This document shows positions 8,809 to 17,076 of a DNA stretch of 64,000 bases, in pieces; the stretch's first letter is position 1; every line of letters begins with the position of its first letter. The DNA is from Flavihumibacter profundi (GTDB taxonomy: Bacteria > Bacteroidota > Bacteroidia > Chitinophagales > Chitinophagaceae): the NCBI RefSeq assembly GCF_020076305.1, contig NZ_JAIQXE010000001.1:1364001-1428000 (forward strand), in the 5' to 3' direction. The position numbers and the translations under genes are program-made. Under the pieces are notes generated by a model. That model did no database searches, was not told the DNA's origin, and was given only the letters and a program-made list of their open reading frames with translations.

Positions 8809-10128
8809 TTACAACTTTCTGGAGAGGTCTTTCAATTGGATTGCAAACTCTTCGGATGAAGTTCTTATGGTTACTGCGCGTGCATGTGCTGACAATCCTT
8901 CAGCCTCGGCCATGGCGGTAATAGTGCCGGCGATATTTTGAAGTCCGGTCGCACTGAGCTGCTGGAACGTGATTTTTTTCACAAAGCTGTCGAGACTAAC
9001 CCCACTATACGCTGTTGCATAACCGTTAGTAGGTAATGTGTGGTTAGTACCACTTGCATAATCCCCAACACTTTCCGGTGAAAAATGCCCGATAAAAACA
9101 GATCCTGCATTAACAACCTTTTCCGACAGGGCCAAAGCATCATTGGTGCAAAGGATCAAGTGCTCAGCGGCATAGTCATTCAGCAAAGCCATTGCTGCGG
9201 TTGTATCATGAAGCAAAATCAATTTACTGTTCTCAAGGGCTTTAAGTGCAATTTCTTTCCGGGGCAAGCTGCTTAATTGCTGCTGGATAGCATTCAGCAC
9301 TTTTTCAACCATGTTTTCTTCAGTAGTAACCAGCAAAACCTGGCTATCCGGACCATGCTCGGCCTGGCTAAGCAGGTCTGCCGCGATAAAGCCAGCATTA
9401 GCACTGCCATCTGCAAACACAGCCACTTCACTTGGGCCGGCAGGCATATCAATAGCCAATCCATGCTGCTGCACTAGTAGTTTGGCAGCAGTTACATATT
9501 GGTTACCCGGACCAAATATTTTGTACACTTTGGGAACAGTTGCGGTACCAAAGGCCATCGCTGCAATAGCCTGTACCCCGCCTAATTTGAAAATCCTGTT
9601 GATGCCGACAACTGATGCTGCAAATAAAATTGCGGGATCGAGCTTTCCGGATTTGTTGGGTGGCGAGCAAAGCACTATTTCCCGGCAACCCGCAATCGAA
9701 GCCGGTATGCCAAGCATTAACAAAGTCGAGAATAATGGCGCCGAACCACCAGGTATATAGAGCCCAACTTTTTCAATGCCGGTAGATTGCCGCCAACACC
9801 GTATACCTGGCATGGTTTCAACAACCTCAGGTTGCTGCTTTTGCGCTTCATGGAATTTCCAGATATTGGATGCAGCCTGCAGGATAGCTGATTTCAGGTT
9901 TTGGGGAACCATTTCCACAGCAGCTTCAATTTCTTCCCTGGTAACTGTCAGGGCAGATAAATGAACACCATCAAACTGTCGGGTGTACCCAAATAGTGCG
10001 GAATCACCTTCCTGTTTTACGCGATGCAAAACATCTTTTACAGTAGCGGTTAATTGCTCACTGTCCAATGCAGGCCTTTTAGTGATACCAGCCCAATCCT
10101 CCGGATTTGGATATCTGAATACTTGCAT
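8809..10128 (-). CDS. hisD: histidinol dehydrogenase
   Basis: Zinc enzyme that oxidises histidinol to histidine in two NAD-dependent steps. Family motifs present include GLYIPGGSAPL, the FGPGNQYVTAAK segment, DMPAGPSEV, DLLSQAEHGPDSQ and GDYASGTNHTLPT near the C-terminus. Length 439 is standard. Second gene of the his operon, 15 nt after hisG. Confidence 0.97.
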   Translation of the reverse strand: MQVFRYPNPEDWAGITKRPALDSEQLTATVKDVLHRVKQEGDSALFGYTRQFDGVHLSALTVTREEIEAAVEMVPQNLKSAILQAASNIWKFHEAQKQQPEVVETMPGIRCWRQSTGIEKVGLYIPGGSAPLFSTLLMLGIPASIAGCREIVLCSPPNKSGKLDPAILFAASVVGINRIFKLGGVQAIAAMAFGTATVPKVYKIFGPGNQYVTAAKLLVQQHGLAIDMPAGPSEVAVFADGSANAGFIAADLLSQAEHGPDSQVLLVTTEENMVEKVLNAIQQQLSSLPRKEIALKALENSKLILLHDTTAAMALLNDYAAEHLILCTNDALALSEKVVNAGSVFIGHFSPESVGDYASGTNHTLPTNGYATAYSGVSLDSFVKKITFQQLSATGLQNIAGTITAMAEAEGLSAHARAVTIRTSSEEFAIQLKDLSRKL

Positions 10129-10143
10129 GATTAATCAATTATG

Positions 10144-11004
10144 CTATATGATCATTTTTTCAATAGGGATAACCAAAATGCCCTGCGCTCCAGCTGCCTT
10201 CAGTTGTTCGATAATATCCCAGAACTGGTTTTCACTCAATACGCTATGGACGCTGCTCCAGCCTGCTTCAGCGAGAGGTAGAACAGTAGGGCTTTTCATA
10301 CCTGGCAGCAAACTGATGATCTCTTTTAACTTGTCATTAGGCGCATTCAGCAAAACATATTTGTTATTTTTTGCCTTTTTAACCGCTCGAATTCGAAATA
10401 ACAATCGCTCCAGTATGATTAATTTTTCTTCACCCAATTGTTCATTGCGGATCAATACAGCCTGGCTTTTCAACACTGGTTCAACCTCTTTCAGTCCATT
10501 CATAAAAAGGGTGGACCCACTGCTCACCAGGTCAACAATAGCATCAGCAAGGCCAATTCCGGGGGCTATTTCCACTGAACCGCTGATTTCATGAATCTCC
10601 GCCAGGATGCCTTTCTGGTCAAGAAATTTCTGCACTAAAACAGGATAGGTGGTAGCGATCCGTTTACCCTGCAGGTACTCTACACCGGTATATTCATCTT
10701 TTCTTGCAACGGCAATACTTAACCGGCATTTACCAAATCCAAGTTCCTCAACAATCTGGACTTTCTTACTTTTTTCGTAAACTACGTTTTCCCCTACAAT
10801 CCCAATATCAGCCACAGCATCTTCCACATATTGCGGGATATCATCATCGCGCAAAAAGTAGATTTCAAGGGGGAAATTTTCAGCTTCAGTTTTCAGTTTA
10901 TTGATGCCATTTTTTACATCAATGCCGCAGTCTTTCAGCAGCTTAACAGAATCTTCGTACAATCGACCGCTTTTCTGAATAGCGATCCTGAGTTTTTGTT
11001 GCAT
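10144..11004 (-). CDS. hisG: ATP phosphoribosyltransferase, long form
   Basis: First and committed step of histidine synthesis (ATP plus PRPP). The 286-residue length and a C-terminal ACT-like regulatory domain (from about residue 210, ending GAQGILVIPIEKMI) mark the long HisG form, which works without HisZ and is feedback-inhibited by histidine. The PRPP-site segment DLVSSGSTLFMNGL is present. Lies 10 nt past the U-tract of the his attenuator, so it is controlled by it. Confidence 0.96.
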   Translation of the reverse strand: MQQKLRIAIQKSGRLYEDSVKLLKDCGIDVKNGINKLKTEAENFPLEIYFLRDDDIPQYVEDAVADIGIVGENVVYEKSKKVQIVEELGFGKCRLSIAVARKDEYTGVEYLQGKRIATTYPVLVQKFLDQKGILAEIHEISGSVEIAPGIGLADAIVDLVSSGSTLFMNGLKEVEPVLKSQAVLIRNEQLGEEKLIILERLLFRIRAVKKAKNNKYVLLNAPNDKLKEIISLLPGMKSPTVLPLAEAGWSSVHSVLSENQFWDIIEQLKAAGAQGILVIPIEKMII

Positions 11005-11014
11005 AAAAGTTATT

Positions 11015-11042
11015 AAAAAAAAAAGCTTACCAGTGGTAAGCC
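11015..11042 (-). terminator. his attenuator terminator hairpin
   Basis: Minus strand: 7-bp stem GCTTACC/GGTAAGC with loop ACT (11041-11025), followed by ten U at 11024-11015. The 5' arm can instead pair with GGTAGGC at 11083-11077, which overlaps the leader-peptide stop codon, giving seven pairs including one G-U: the antiterminator. An additional ATGTTTT...AAAACAT hairpin could form between the two. Confidence 0.92.
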
Positions 11043-11078
11043 TTCAAATGTTTTATGTTATACGCAAAACATCATCGC

Positions 11079-11129
11079 CTACCTGGATGGCAAGAAATGA
11101 TGGTAATGATTTTGCGCGATTTGTTTCAT
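11079..11129 (-). CDS. hisL: his operon leader peptide
   Basis: Sixteen codons, MKQIAQNHYHHFLPSR, with a His-Tyr-His-His cluster (codons at 11108-11097). Located between a well-matched promoter and the terminator/antiterminator pair ahead of hisG, as expected for ribosome-mediated attenuation of histidine synthesis. The TAG stop (11081-11079) lies inside the antiterminator half, so a ribosome terminating there would favour termination, while one stalled at the His codons would favour read-through. Its ATG is 8 nt after the last base of the -7 box. Confidence 0.88.
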   Translation of the reverse strand: MKQIAQNHYHHFLPSR

Positions 11130-11137
11130 AATGGTTG

Positions 11138-11170
11138 CAAAAATATAGCGAATGGCATCAAACCACCAAA
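11138..11170 (-). promoter_or_regulatory. putative promoter of the his operon
   Basis: Minus strand: TTTG at 11170-11167, 21 nt spacer, and TATTTTTG at 11145-11138, an exact match to the Bacteroidota TAnnTTTG -7 consensus. The implied start (about 11132-11135) leaves only a few untranslated bases before the leader-peptide ATG at 11129. Confidence 0.72.
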
Positions 11171-11177
11171 TTTTTTC

Positions 11178-11221
11178 TTTACCGCCGGGTAGTTCCCGGC
11201 GGGAACTACCCGGCGGGTAAA
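11178..11221. repeat. CCCGCCGGG palindromic repeat, copy 2
   Basis: Three-part element: TTTACCGCCGGGTAGTT, a central CCCGGCGGG, then AACTACCCGGCGGGTAAA. The outer arms are complementary except for one missing C. It separates the divergent promoters of the his operon and tsaC, just as copy 1 separates the trp operon from its divergent neighbour. Confidence 0.85.
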
Positions 11222-11229
11222 GGATATCC

Positions 11230-11237
11230 TATCTTTG
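11230..11237 (+). promoter_or_regulatory. -7 box of tsaC
   Basis: TATCTTTG, an exact TAnnTTTG match, ends only 4 nt before the tsaC ATG (11242). A start site 4-6 nt downstream would give a leaderless mRNA. No clear TTTG -33 box is seen because the GC-rich palindrome occupies that region. Confidence 0.6.
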
Positions 11238-11241
11238 CAGG

Positions 11242-12249
11242 ATGAAGGAGAATTTGGGAACCGACATATTGCTGGCGGCTGATTACCTGCGTGCAGGCGA
11301 ATTAGTAGCAATACCCACTGAAACTGTATATGGCCTGGCGGCAAATGCGCTGAATGAGGCTGCAGTGGTCAAGATTTATGCGGTAAAAAACCGGCCGCAG
11401 TTCAATCCCCTAATTTTACATGTGGCAGGGCTCGACCAGTTGAAGCCGCTGGACCTGGAATTACCACCGAAAGCACTGGAACTTGCCGCCAAATTCAGTC
11501 CGGGTCCGCTTACTTATGTAGTCCCGAGTTCTGTTAAAATCCCGGGTATTGTAACTGCCGGAACCCCGGCAGTAGCTATCAGGATTCCCGCCCATCCAAT
11601 GACATTGGAACTGCTGAACCAGCTCGATTTCCCTTTGGCCGCCCCCAGCGCCAACCCATCGGGGATGGTCAGCCCAACTACTGCCTTACATGTAGCACAG
11701 CAATTAGGCAACCAGGTCAGTTACATCCTGGATGGCGGAGCCTGCAAGGTGGGCCTTGAATCCACCATCATCTCCTTCCTGGGAAAAACGCCTCAGTTGC
11801 TTCGCTATGGTGGCATATCACTTGAAGCCATTGAAGCTGTTATAGGGCCGGTGGCCTTGCCGGCAGAAGGATTTGTGGATAATCCGGTTGCACCAGGAAT
11901 GCTTGCGCGCCACTATGCCACAATCCATCCGCTCCTGCTAGGTGATGCAAATGCAATAATTAAGCAGGCGCATGCCAGTAATCCTATCCCGCGAATTGCA
12001 AGTATTTCCCTGTACCAGCATTTTACTGCACTGCCCGATGCTTACCAGTTCCAATTGTCGCCATCCGGCGACCTGAATGAAGCTGCCCGCAAACTCTTTA
12101 GTGCCATGCGTATGGCCGATGAGATGGATATAGACCTGATAGTAGTAGAACGTTTTCCGGAAAAAGGCCTGGGAAGGGCCATCAATGACCGTCTGCGCAG
12201 GGCATCCAGCGCCCATGACATATTATTTAACACCACCTTAAATTCCTGA
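11242..12249 (+). CDS. tsaC: threonylcarbamoyl-AMP synthase (long, Sua5-type)
   Basis: Makes L-threonylcarbamoyl-adenylate for the t6A37 modification of ANN-decoding tRNAs. The YrdC domain (residues about 10-200) has IPTETVYGLAANAL, the KNRPQFNPLILHV substrate motif and LAAPSANPSG; a C-terminal Sua5 domain follows (to residue 335), linked by the VAPGMLARHYA motif. All key residues look intact, unlike the YrdC-like paralogue at 31.0-31.6 kb. The ATG lies 4 nt after a perfect -7 box. Confidence 0.93.
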   Translation: MKENLGTDILLAADYLRAGELVAIPTETVYGLAANALNEAAVVKIYAVKNRPQFNPLILHVAGLDQLKPLDLELPPKALELAAKFSPGPLTYVVPSSVKIPGIVTAGTPAVAIRIPAHPMTLELLNQLDFPLAAPSANPSGMVSPTTALHVAQQLGNQVSYILDGGACKVGLESTIISFLGKTPQLLRYGGISLEAIEAVIGPVALPAEGFVDNPVAPGMLARHYATIHPLLLGDANAIIKQAHASNPIPRIASISLYQHFTALPDAYQFQLSPSGDLNEAARKLFSAMRMADEMDIDLIVVERFPEKGLGRAINDRLRRASSAHDILFNTTLNS

Positions 12250-12269
12250 GAAATACCTTACGGTTGGCT

Positions 12270-12740
12270 ATGAAAAATATTTGCTACCCGGGAACAAAAA
12301 TTATCCTAATCCTGCTCTTGCTTTCAGGTGCCGGCCGGAATTGCCTGTTCGCGCAAAAAAAAACCGGGGAAACGCTACCAAAAAACGATCAAACAGTCGA
12401 CAGCATTGCCTTTCACCTGTATACCGACAGCCTTAAAAAAGAAGTGCAAAATTATATAAATGTTGATGGACACCTTGCGGGTGGCGGGTGGCTGCCCCTT
12501 ACCACTAAAGAGATCAGTTTTGCAACGGATGGCGGCAGGTTCTACGGCAATAACCTTGTAATTGACAAGAACTCCGACAAACAAAAAATTACAATAACGG
12601 CAACCTATATCCGAAACAAAAACCTCCGCTGTACAACTACCATATACCTGAAAACTGCGAATGAGGAGGAAAAACTTAAAACCAAAGAAGAAGCGCTAGG
12701 TAATGGAAAGAAAAAAGGCAACCCAAAGGCCGCCTTTTGA
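12270..12740 (+). CDS. small exported protein of unknown function
   Basis: About 156 residues with a signal peptide (hydrophobic IILILLLLSGAG, cleavage probably near LFAQ). The mature part is a soluble, probably all-beta stretch (ISFATDGGRFYGNNLVIDKNSDKQKITITATYIRN) ending in a lysine/glutamate-rich tail. No family recognised. ATG at 12270 (MKNIC) is chosen; ATG at 12264 is an alternative. It follows tsaC by about 20 nt and may be cotranscribed. Confidence 0.6.
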   Translation: MKNICYPGTKIILILLLLSGAGRNCLFAQKKTGETLPKNDQTVDSIAFHLYTDSLKKEVQNYINVDGHLAGGGWLPLTTKEISFATDGGRFYGNNLVIDKNSDKQKITITATYIRNKNLRCTTTIYLKTANEEEKLKTKEEALGNGKKKGNPKAAF

Positions 12741-12745
12741 TATGG

Positions 12746-13396
12746 TTACATTTTTTTTGCGTCTTCCAGGAACTTTGCCAGCCCGATATCGGTAAGCGGA
12801 TGCTTTAGCAAACCAAGAATGGAATCAAGAGGACAGGTACACACATCGGCACCCAGTTCCGCACACTTAATAATATGGTTGGGATTACGGATAGAAGCCG
12901 CCAGAATTTCTGTTTTGAAACCCTGGATGCTGTAAATATTAGAAATCTGTCCAATCAATTCAGTACCATCCCAGCCACTATCATCGATACGGCCAATAAA
13001 GGGTGAAACGTATGCGGCACCAGCTTTTGCCGCTAAAATTGCCTGACCTGCTGAAAACACCAGCGTGCAATTGGTTTTAATACCGTTATCAGTAAACCAT
13101 TTGATGGCTTTTACCCCGTCTTTGATCATAGGTACTTTCACAATAATATTCGGATGGATCGCAGCTAGTTTCTGCCCCTCTTCAATCATGGTTTTGAAAT
13201 CGGTAGACAAGACTTCAGCACTGATATCACCATCAACCATTTCGCAAATTGCTTTATAATGGTTGTTGATATTTTCTTCACCCTTTATGCCTTCTTTGGC
13301 CATCAATGAAGGGTTAGTAGTTACACCATCCAAAATACCCAACTCATTAGCTTCCTGGATCTGGGCCAGATTAGCTGTATCAATAAAAAATTTCAT
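12746..13396 (-). CDS. tal: transaldolase, small (FSA/TalC-like) type
   Basis: Class I aldolase-fold enzyme of the roughly 215-residue transaldolase/fructose-6-phosphate aldolase subfamily: MKFFIDTANLAQIQEANELG start, GVTTNPSLMAKEG, and the Schiff-base lysine in IIVKVPMIKDGVKAIK. ATG at 13396 matches the conserved family N-terminus; an upstream ATG at 13459 would add 21 residues with no homologous counterpart. Whether it acts as transaldolase in the pentose-phosphate pathway or as F6P aldolase cannot be settled by eye. Confidence 0.92.
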   Translation of the reverse strand: MKFFIDTANLAQIQEANELGILDGVTTNPSLMAKEGIKGEENINNHYKAICEMVDGDISAEVLSTDFKTMIEEGQKLAAIHPNIIVKVPMIKDGVKAIKWFTDNGIKTNCTLVFSAGQAILAAKAGAAYVSPFIGRIDDSGWDGTELIGQISNIYSIQGFKTEILAASIRNPNHIIKCAELGADVCTCPLDSILGLLKHPLTDIGLAKFLEDAKKM

Positions 13397-13481
13397 GTAT
13401 GCGTTTTTGTTGAACGGGAACGAAGATAGGAAAGAACAAGGAAAATGAAACAGGCGCAATACCTCAAAAGAAGAGAAAAAA

Positions 13482-13582
13482 ATGGCAGGCTGATTACATC
13501 GCGCCGCTACAACCGCTTACCCTTGCTGTCTTCCAACCCTGGGGGAGTTCAGCAGGAGCTGGCCGTGTAAGACCTGCCGCCG
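13482..13582 (-). ncRNA. ffs: signal recognition particle RNA (small bacterial type)
   Basis: The minus strand carries the SRP domain IV signature: CCCAGGGTTGGAAGACAGC followed by AAGGGTAAG, with the GGAA tetraloop at 13534-13531 and the asymmetric/symmetric internal loops bound by Ffh. Ends pair as GGCAGG (13578-13573) with CCTGCC (13489-13484), and a U-run (13482-13476) follows, so the RNA is about 95-100 nt. Exact termini are estimates. Confidence 0.92.
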
Positions 13583-13671
13583 CAAAGATAAGGGCAGGTG
13601 AGTTAAAGAACAAATCAAAATCAATTTAAAAAGATTATAAACTTTAAACTGGTAAATTTCCAACTGCGGAG

Positions 13672-14976
13672 TTAATACGGACCCTGGGGCCTGCCTGTAA
13701 GTGAATTTACTTTGGAAAGGGCAACCAGTTCATCGGATCGGCCACCCAATGAACGGTAATAAACGAGGACAGTATAACTATTTTCTGTTTCCCAATTATT
13801 CCCCTCAGTTTTCTCCAGTGAATAATAAGCAGCATCTCCCTCACCCTGCTTAATCGCATAACCGTAATCGTAAAAGCCCTGCTTCAGCCAGATATTTGTT
13901 TCATAAAGTTTTGTTTCCTTATTGAAAACCATTTTTGACGCTGCATCTTTTCCGTAATTGGTTAGCTCCCCAAACAGGTAAAGGTCCTTAGTGAAAGGGA
14001 TGCCTCCCGGAGGTTTGAATCTGAAATTCACGGTTGCATAATCGCCCTGCCAGTAGGGGTTCATACCATCAAGAGTTTCAAAATAGTACATCCCATTGGC
14101 ATCACGGTAAAATACGAAACGGAGTCCGTTCCGGTCCAGATCGGGCTTTACAAAAATGTTGGTATACGTGTTACCATACTGGGCACTGTCTACGCGATCA
14201 CTTTGCAACCTGAAGCTGCGCAGGTCGAGCCAGCGATATTCTCTTCCCCCTGGAAAAACAGATTCATCTTCGGTATTGTACTCCAATGTGTTTTGCCTTA
14301 TAAAAGTAGGTCGTTGTAACACCCTCCGGTTGTCCCACCGGTTATTCTGTAAAATACAGATTGTAACCTGCTGCATCGGGTTCGCCAGGTTCAGGTTCTT
14401 GGTGTTAACCGTAAATGCGATCTTTTGGTGGGTATTGAAAAATTGGTTATTAAAAGGTTGCTGAACCTGCACGGCAATTGCTGCTTTTTCTTCCACAACC
14501 AGCACACGACGGGTAAAGGCCAATTGGTTTGGATCGCCGTTCAGGAAAACTTTTAACAGGTAATTACCGGATCTTGAAGGCGCACTGCTGCGGTCTGGCA
14601 AAACCTGCATATAATGGGTATAGTGGGTTAAGGCAACAGACGAATTTCGATAAGTGATAATCCTTTGCTGTGTAAAGCCGCGTACATAATCCATAGGGCT
14701 TAGGTTTGCGGGCGACCAGTCGGCGTTACACAACTGCCAGGCATAAGAATATGCTTTGGTTCCCCCTTCCCTGTCATCAAAATGCAACTCCAGCTGGTCG
14801 CTACTATTAAGCCTTATAACCGGGTACCCCAGCTGGTTTCCAAGTATATTCAGTTTAACCGATTGGATATTACTGTAATAAACCTGGTCTGGTTCCTGTG
14901 CGTTGCCCCCGGTAGCAACAACTTCAAAAAGCAGGGTGAGTAAAATTGGTAATATTCCATAAAATTTCTTCACCAT
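13672..14976 (-). CDS. type IX secretion system plug-domain protein (DUF5103)
   Basis: Exported 434-residue protein (signal peptide ending near GNAQEP). It resembles the Bacteroidota DUF5103 family, now named for the T9SS plug: NQLGYPVIRLNSSDQLELHFDD early, YSYAWQLCNADWSPANLSPMDYVRGF, and a late PFTKDLYLFGELTNYGKD segment. The plug protein of that family closes the Sprofile translocon channel on the periplasmic/outer-membrane side; membership here rests on recalled family sequence. Monocistronic, downstream flank is the SRP RNA gene. Confidence 0.8.
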   Translation of the reverse strand: MVKKFYGILPILLTLLFEVVATGGNAQEPDQVYYSNIQSVKLNILGNQLGYPVIRLNSSDQLELHFDDREGGTKAYSYAWQLCNADWSPANLSPMDYVRGFTQQRIITYRNSSVALTHYTHYMQVLPDRSSAPSRSGNYLLKVFLNGDPNQLAFTRRVLVVEEKAAIAVQVQQPFNNQFFNTHQKIAFTVNTKNLNLANPMQQVTICILQNNRWDNRRVLQRPTFIRQNTLEYNTEDESVFPGGREYRWLDLRSFRLQSDRVDSAQYGNTYTNIFVKPDLDRNGLRFVFYRDANGMYYFETLDGMNPYWQGDYATVNFRFKPPGGIPFTKDLYLFGELTNYGKDAASKMVFNKETKLYETNIWLKQGFYDYGYAIKQGEGDAAYYSLEKTEGNNWETENSYTVLVYYRSLGGRSDELVALSKVNSLTGRPQGPY

Positions 14977-15083
14977 TAAACATGTTTTAATGTGTCTTTA
15001 TCCAATTCCTTCACAAGTGTACAAATTGCAGACGGTATATAGATGCTTTTCTCCATTATATTTGGCGACTAAAACAAAGCCGA

Positions 15084-16316
15084 TTGAATATAGCCGGATT
15101 CATAGCCAGGAGAGTTGCTTTTAATGCCCAGAAATCTTTTTCGCGGTTCATTATCCGGCTGGCTGTTGCAGCTACAATGATCAGCGTAACCGCCATGATT
15201 GTTGCCCTGGCCTTCACCAATGGCTTCCAGCATACCATCAGCCAGAAGATATTTAATTTCTGGGGACATATCCGGGTTCAGCATTATGAGCCGAGCAAGG
15301 TAATGATCGCGGAAGAATTTCCCATCGAAAAAAATGATACTGTTCAGAAACTGGCTAAAACTGTGCCGGGCATTGCTTCTGTCCAGGCTTTCGCCACCCG
15401 AAATGCCATCCTGAAAACTACAGAAAGCATTGAAGGTATACTCTTCAAAGGCGTTGAAGCGACTTATGATACGGAAAGGCTGGCTTCCTTCCTTAAACAG
15501 GGCCGATGGATGAATTTTTCCGACAGTGGGTATAGCAATGACATCATTTTGAGTGCTTATACTGCTAACCAGCTGAATTTGAAAGTGAATGATCCTGTAC
15601 TTATTTATTTCATCCAGAATGATGGAAGTCCGCCCAGGGCAAGGAAACTGAAAATTGCCGGCATTTATAAAACCGGCATAGAAGAATACGACAAACTTAT
15701 TGCCATTGGCGATATCAGGCTGGTACAACGCCTAAATAACTGGCCATCCAGCCAGATTGGGGGATATGAGATTTTTCTTAAAGACTACAGGAAGATGGAT
15801 ACGATTAATGAAAGTATTTATAACCAGCTGCCAATTTTGTGGAATAGCCGCACAATCCGGGATATTTACCCAAACATTTTCGACTGGCTTGGGTTACAGG
15901 ATAAAACTATCGCCATTGTAATAACTATTATGATCATTGTTGCAGTGCTGAACCTGATCACCTGCTTAATTATCCTGGTATTGGAAAGGACGCGCATGGT
16001 GGGTGTACTTAAGGCCCTGGGCGCTTATAATGGAACAATCCAGAAAATATTCCTTTACCATGGGGCTTATATAACAGGGGTTGGCATTATACTGGGCAAT
16101 GCCGTTGCATTCCTGCTTATTTTACTGCAAAAAAAATACAGTTTTATTAAGCTACCTGAAGAAATGTACTATATAGATAAAGCAGAAGTACAGGTCATCC
16201 CCTGGCAGGTTTTTGCTGTAAATGCGGGCACATTTCTAATTTGCATGCTGGTCTTGCTGATACCCACAGTAATCATACGCAAGATCCAGCCGGTAAGGGC
16301 TATTCAATTCAAATAA
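15084..16316 (+). CDS. FtsX-like ABC transporter permease (LolC/LolE or MacB type)
   Basis: 410-residue inner-membrane permease. One transmembrane helix near residues 22-45, a large periplasmic MacB-like domain, then three helices at about 273-400 with the FtsX signature [30 protein letters not shown]. Family members move lipoproteins or extrude substrates with an ATPase partner, which is not adjacent here. Divergent from the T9SS plug gene. Confidence 0.87.
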   Translation: [410 protein letters not shown]

Positions 16317-16322
16317 AACTAC

Positions 16323-17051
16323 TTATTCAACCAGGTGTGAAAGGATTATACCTGCAGCTACAGCAGCATTCAGTGATTCTGCAGATCCATGGCGGGGTAT
16401 TGTTACAGGGTGATTCAGTTCCTTCATTAATTCCGGTCTTATACCATGCGACTCGTTTCCGATTACTAATGCCGAGGGTCCATGCTGCCTTACGTCCTTT
16501 AATGGTATGCCATCAAGGACCGCAGCATAAAAATTCCGGTGTGCATGTGCTCGAACATAATCCACCAGGTTGGTATACACTATTTCCACCCTGCCAATGC
16601 TGGCCATGGTACTTTGTACTACTTTAGGATTAAATGCATCGGCGCAGTCTGCACTGCAAATCACCTGCTGTACGCCAAACCAGTCGGCAATCCTAATTAA
16701 TGTGCCCAGGTTACCGGGATCGCTAATACCATCCAATATAAGTTGCCAACCTCCGGGTACTACAGAAAGATCTGGTTTCCTGAATATACCCAATACCTGG
16801 TTGGGTGATTTGAGAAATGAAATTCTTTCAAGTTCGCTTTCACTGATCTCTTTTGCCCATTCTGCGGTACGACCAGCAGGTTCGTTGGCCCACCATTCTG
16901 GTGTTCCATAAATTTCAACCGCCTGCATATGCGGCATTGCCAAAAATTCAGCAATAATTTTTGGGCCTTCAGCTACAAATAAAGATTCCTCGTCCCTGAA
17001 TTTTTTGTGGCTCAAACTTTGGATATATTTGACCTGGTTTTTTGTAATCAT
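16323..17051 (-). CDS. TrmH/SpoU-family RNA 2'-O-methyltransferase
   Basis: SPOUT methyltransferase of about 242 residues. N-terminal substrate-binding part (KNQVKYIQSLSHKKFRDEESLFVAEGPK) and C-terminal knotted SAM domain with the three motifs LILDGISDPGNLGTLIRIADW, ALVIGNESHGI and VTIPRHGSAESLNAAVAAGIIL. Start at 17051 (MITKNQ) matches the family; an upstream ATG at 17105 would overlap tamL's start. It is divergent from tamL. Confidence 0.92.
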   Translation of the reverse strand: MITKNQVKYIQSLSHKKFRDEESLFVAEGPKIIAEFLAMPHMQAVEIYGTPEWWANEPAGRTAEWAKEISESELERISFLKSPNQVLGIFRKPDLSVVPGGWQLILDGISDPGNLGTLIRIADWFGVQQVICSADCADAFNPKVVQSTMASIGRVEIVYTNLVDYVRAHAHRNFYAAVLDGIPLKDVRQHGPSALVIGNESHGIRPELMKELNHPVTIPRHGSAESLNAAVAAGIILSHLVE

Positions 17052-17076
17052 CACCTGATATTTTCCTTTTTTATTT

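Noticed and set aside
15069-15728. A 219-codon open frame antisense to the FtsX-like permease gene
   Set aside because: The plus-strand permease has clear membrane segments and an FtsX signature; the antisense frame has no recognisable features.
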